Source of the DNA: Pseudomonadota bacterium
Lineage (GTDB): Bacteria > Pseudomonadota > Alphaproteobacteria > Rhizobiales > Tepidamorphaceae
DNA length: 6,815 bases
Assembly: GCA_023435545.1 (NCBI GenBank)
Contig: JAEYRQ010000597.1
Location: forward strand, 1-6,815
Reading direction: 5' to 3'
Under the pieces are notes generated by a model, which saw nothing but the letters and a program-made list of their open reading frames with translations, did no database searches and was not told the DNA's origin. Of the stretch, positions 5,794 through 6,815 are shown piece after piece. The number at the start of each line of letters is the position of its first letter. Positions within the stretch are counted from its first letter, which is position 1. The position numbers and the translations under genes were made by a program.

Positions 5794-6620
5794 TAATCCT
5801 CCGAACGCCGGCCTCCAGCCGCCCGATCAGCGACGTAGAGCGCCAGGGCGGCAGCATTCGACACATTCAGGCTCGGCATCGCGCCGGGCATGTCGATGCG
5901 TGCGAGGCGGGCGCAGGTCTCCCGCGTCTTCTGCCTCAGGCCCTTGCCCTCGGCGCCCATCACCAGCGCGAAGGGTTCGGTGATTGGGATATCCTCCAGC
6001 GCGGCATCAGCCTCGGCATCGAGGCCGATGGTCATGACGCCGGCGGCGGCGAGGTCTTCCAGCGCCTTCGACAGATTGCGGACCCGGACGATCGGCACCA
6101 TATCGAGCGCGCCGGCGGCGGACTTCGCCAGCACCGCGGTCTCGCGCGGGCTGTGGCGCTCGGTGACGACGACCGCATCGGCGGCGAAGGCGGCGGCGGA
6201 CCGGAGCACGGCGCCGACATTGTGGGGATCGGTCACCTGGTCGAGCACCAGCAGCCGGCGAGCAGCGGACAGGTCCTCGAGTTCCGGCTCGGGCAACGGA
6301 TCGCAGTAGAGCACGCAGCCCTGATGGACGGCGTCCTCGCCGAGAAGCCGGCCGATCGCGCTGGTGGTCGCCTCTTCGACCTCGACATCCGGGGAGATGC
6401 CCATCTCCTGCAGACGCCGAAGCGCGTTGGCGGTGGCCACGAGGCGGTGGCGGTTTCGCGCCGGATTGGCGAAAGCGGCGGCCACCGGATGCAGGCCGAA
6501 GACCGCATGCGGCTGATCGGCGGAGGGCGGCCTACCGGACCGGTGGCGGAATCGCTGGTGGCCCGGACGCGGTGGCCGCGGCTTGCCGCGGTGCGGGGGA
6601 GGGGTGCGGTCTCTGGACAT
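5793..6620 (-). CDS. rlmB: 23S rRNA (guanosine-2'-O)-methyltransferase RlmB (SpoU/TrmH family)
   Basis: This 275-residue SPOUT-class enzyme uses SAM to methylate the 2'-OH of a guanosine in 23S rRNA domain V (G2251 in E. coli numbering). Residues 1-36 are a basic, Pro/Arg/His-rich tail likely to be unstructured and to contact RNA. Residues ~38-110 form the L30e-like substrate-binding domain (AVFGLHPVAAAF). The SpoU motifs are all present: motif 1 LDQVTDPHNVGAVLRSA with Asn134 and Arg140, motif 2 LVMGAEGKGL with Glu224, and motif 3 IDMPGAMPSLNVSNA with Ser250 and Asn252. These form the trefoil-knot SAM site. Start ATG 6620 has no strong Shine-Dalgarno. The gene is divergent from tRNA-Tyr, an order I associate with alphaproteobacteria. 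A TrmH-type tRNA methylase of the same family is the alternative, less likely given the RlmB-type N-terminal domain. Confidence 0.94.
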   Translation of the reverse strand: MSRDRTPPPHRGKPRPPRPGHQRFRHRSGRPPSADQPHAVFGLHPVAAAFANPARNRHRLVATANALRRLQEMGISPDVEVEEATTSAIGRLLGEDAVHQGCVLYCDPLPEPELEDLSAARRLLVLDQVTDPHNVGAVLRSAAAFAADAVVVTERHSPRETAVLAKSAAGALDMVPIVRVRNLSKALEDLAAAGVMTIGLDAEADAALEDIPITEPFALVMGAEGKGLRQKTRETCARLARIDMPGAMPSLNVSNAAALALYVADRAAGGRRSED

Positions 6621-6663
6621 CGGCGATTTCTGTCAGGTCGCGCGCGTTTGCGGAAGGGGGCTG

Positions 6664-6692
6664 TTGACATCGGCCCGGAAGGTTCCCATAAA
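6664..6692 (+). promoter_or_regulatory. Sigma-70-type promoter for tRNA-Tyr
   Basis: A consensus -35 TTGACA (6664-6669) is followed after exactly 17 bp by CATAAA (6687-6692), a 4/6 match to the -10 consensus. Transcription would start near 6699, leaving a ~76-base leader removed by tRNA processing. It is the clearest promoter in the window and points into the tRNA-Tyr gene, as expected for a stable-RNA operon. Confidence 0.55.
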
Positions 6693-6774
6693 GCGCTCCA
6701 CGCTGCGCCGAGCGGTTGCGGCGGCGGGATTCCGTGTCTCGGCTCATAGCGCTTACCTGGATCAGGCAGAATTT

Positions 6775-6815
6775 GGAGGGGTGCCCGAGTGGTTAAAGGG
6801 GACGGGCTGTAAACC
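6775..6815 (+). tRNA. tRNA-Tyr (anticodon GTA), 5' part, cut by window end
   Basis: The last 41 bases match the 5' half of a bacterial tRNA-Tyr: acceptor strand GGAGGGG, then TG, the D arm CCCGAGTGGTTAAAGGGG, and the start of the anticodon arm ACGGG with loop CTGTAAA, giving GTA. The sequence stops inside the 3' anticodon stem, so the long variable arm and T arm expected of this class II tRNA lie outside the window. Confidence 0.93.

Noticed and set aside
6532..6747. Minus-strand frame beginning MSRDTESRRR, resembling the RlmB start MSRD
   Set aside because: It is in a different frame from rlmB, overlaps the promoter and leader of tRNA-Tyr and then the rlmB N-terminus, and the four-residue similarity is too short to claim a duplicated start.

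Overview
The window is very GC-rich, with strongly G/C-ending codons. Its genes look like those of an alphaproteobacterium, probably Hyphomicrobiales (Rhizobiales) or a relative. Support for this is a split transketolase pair behind an SDR dehydrogenase, a COG0523 GTPase downstream of an AT-rich Zur-like palindrome, a tRNA-Thr(TGT) with encoded CCA, and rlmB divergent from tRNA-Tyr. The exact taxon is inference.

Layout. Positions 1-58 are almost pure C and may be a contig-edge artefact. Positions 59-218 hold no gene I can defend. Positions 219-2835 are a compact catabolic operon on the + strand: an SDR oxidoreductase, a transketolase N-terminal (TPP-binding) subunit and a transketolase C-terminal subunit. 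The gaps are 8 bp and then a 4-bp ATGA overlap. The likely scheme is that the SDR oxidises or reduces a sugar or polyol and the two-subunit transketolase moves a two-carbon unit. The substrate cannot be read from this window. A convergent 84-bp gap separates the operon from a minus-strand COG0523 (CobW/ZigA-type) metal-chaperone GTPase at 2920-4134. A perfect 9-5-9 inverted repeat at 4188-4210 lies 53 bp upstream of its start, so it is probably a zinc-responsive gene under Zur.

Positions 4211-4510 are degraded. They contain only the last ~55 residues of an ABC-type ATPase (D-loop to H-loop, ABC-F/Uup-like) next to a G9-C4 tract. tRNA-Thr(TGT) follows on the minus strand (4577-4651). Two small exported proteins without recognised function come next on the + strand: a Tyr/Gly/Pro-rich protein with a glycine-zipper-like segment (4895-5332) and an 86-residue protein with a Cys pair (5471-5731). 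A strong GC hairpin (5770-5793) closes this unit and overlaps the stop of the convergent rlmB gene (5793-6620, minus), a 23S rRNA 2'-O-methyltransferase. The window ends inside a + strand tRNA-Tyr(GTA), preceded by a TTGACA-N17-CATAAA promoter.

I found no CRISPR array, IS element, phage gene or defence system. The points most worth a second look are the unusual active-site residues of the split transketolase, the Zur-like operator with its truncated ATPase neighbour, and the two small secreted proteins. None amounts to clear evidence for a new system.
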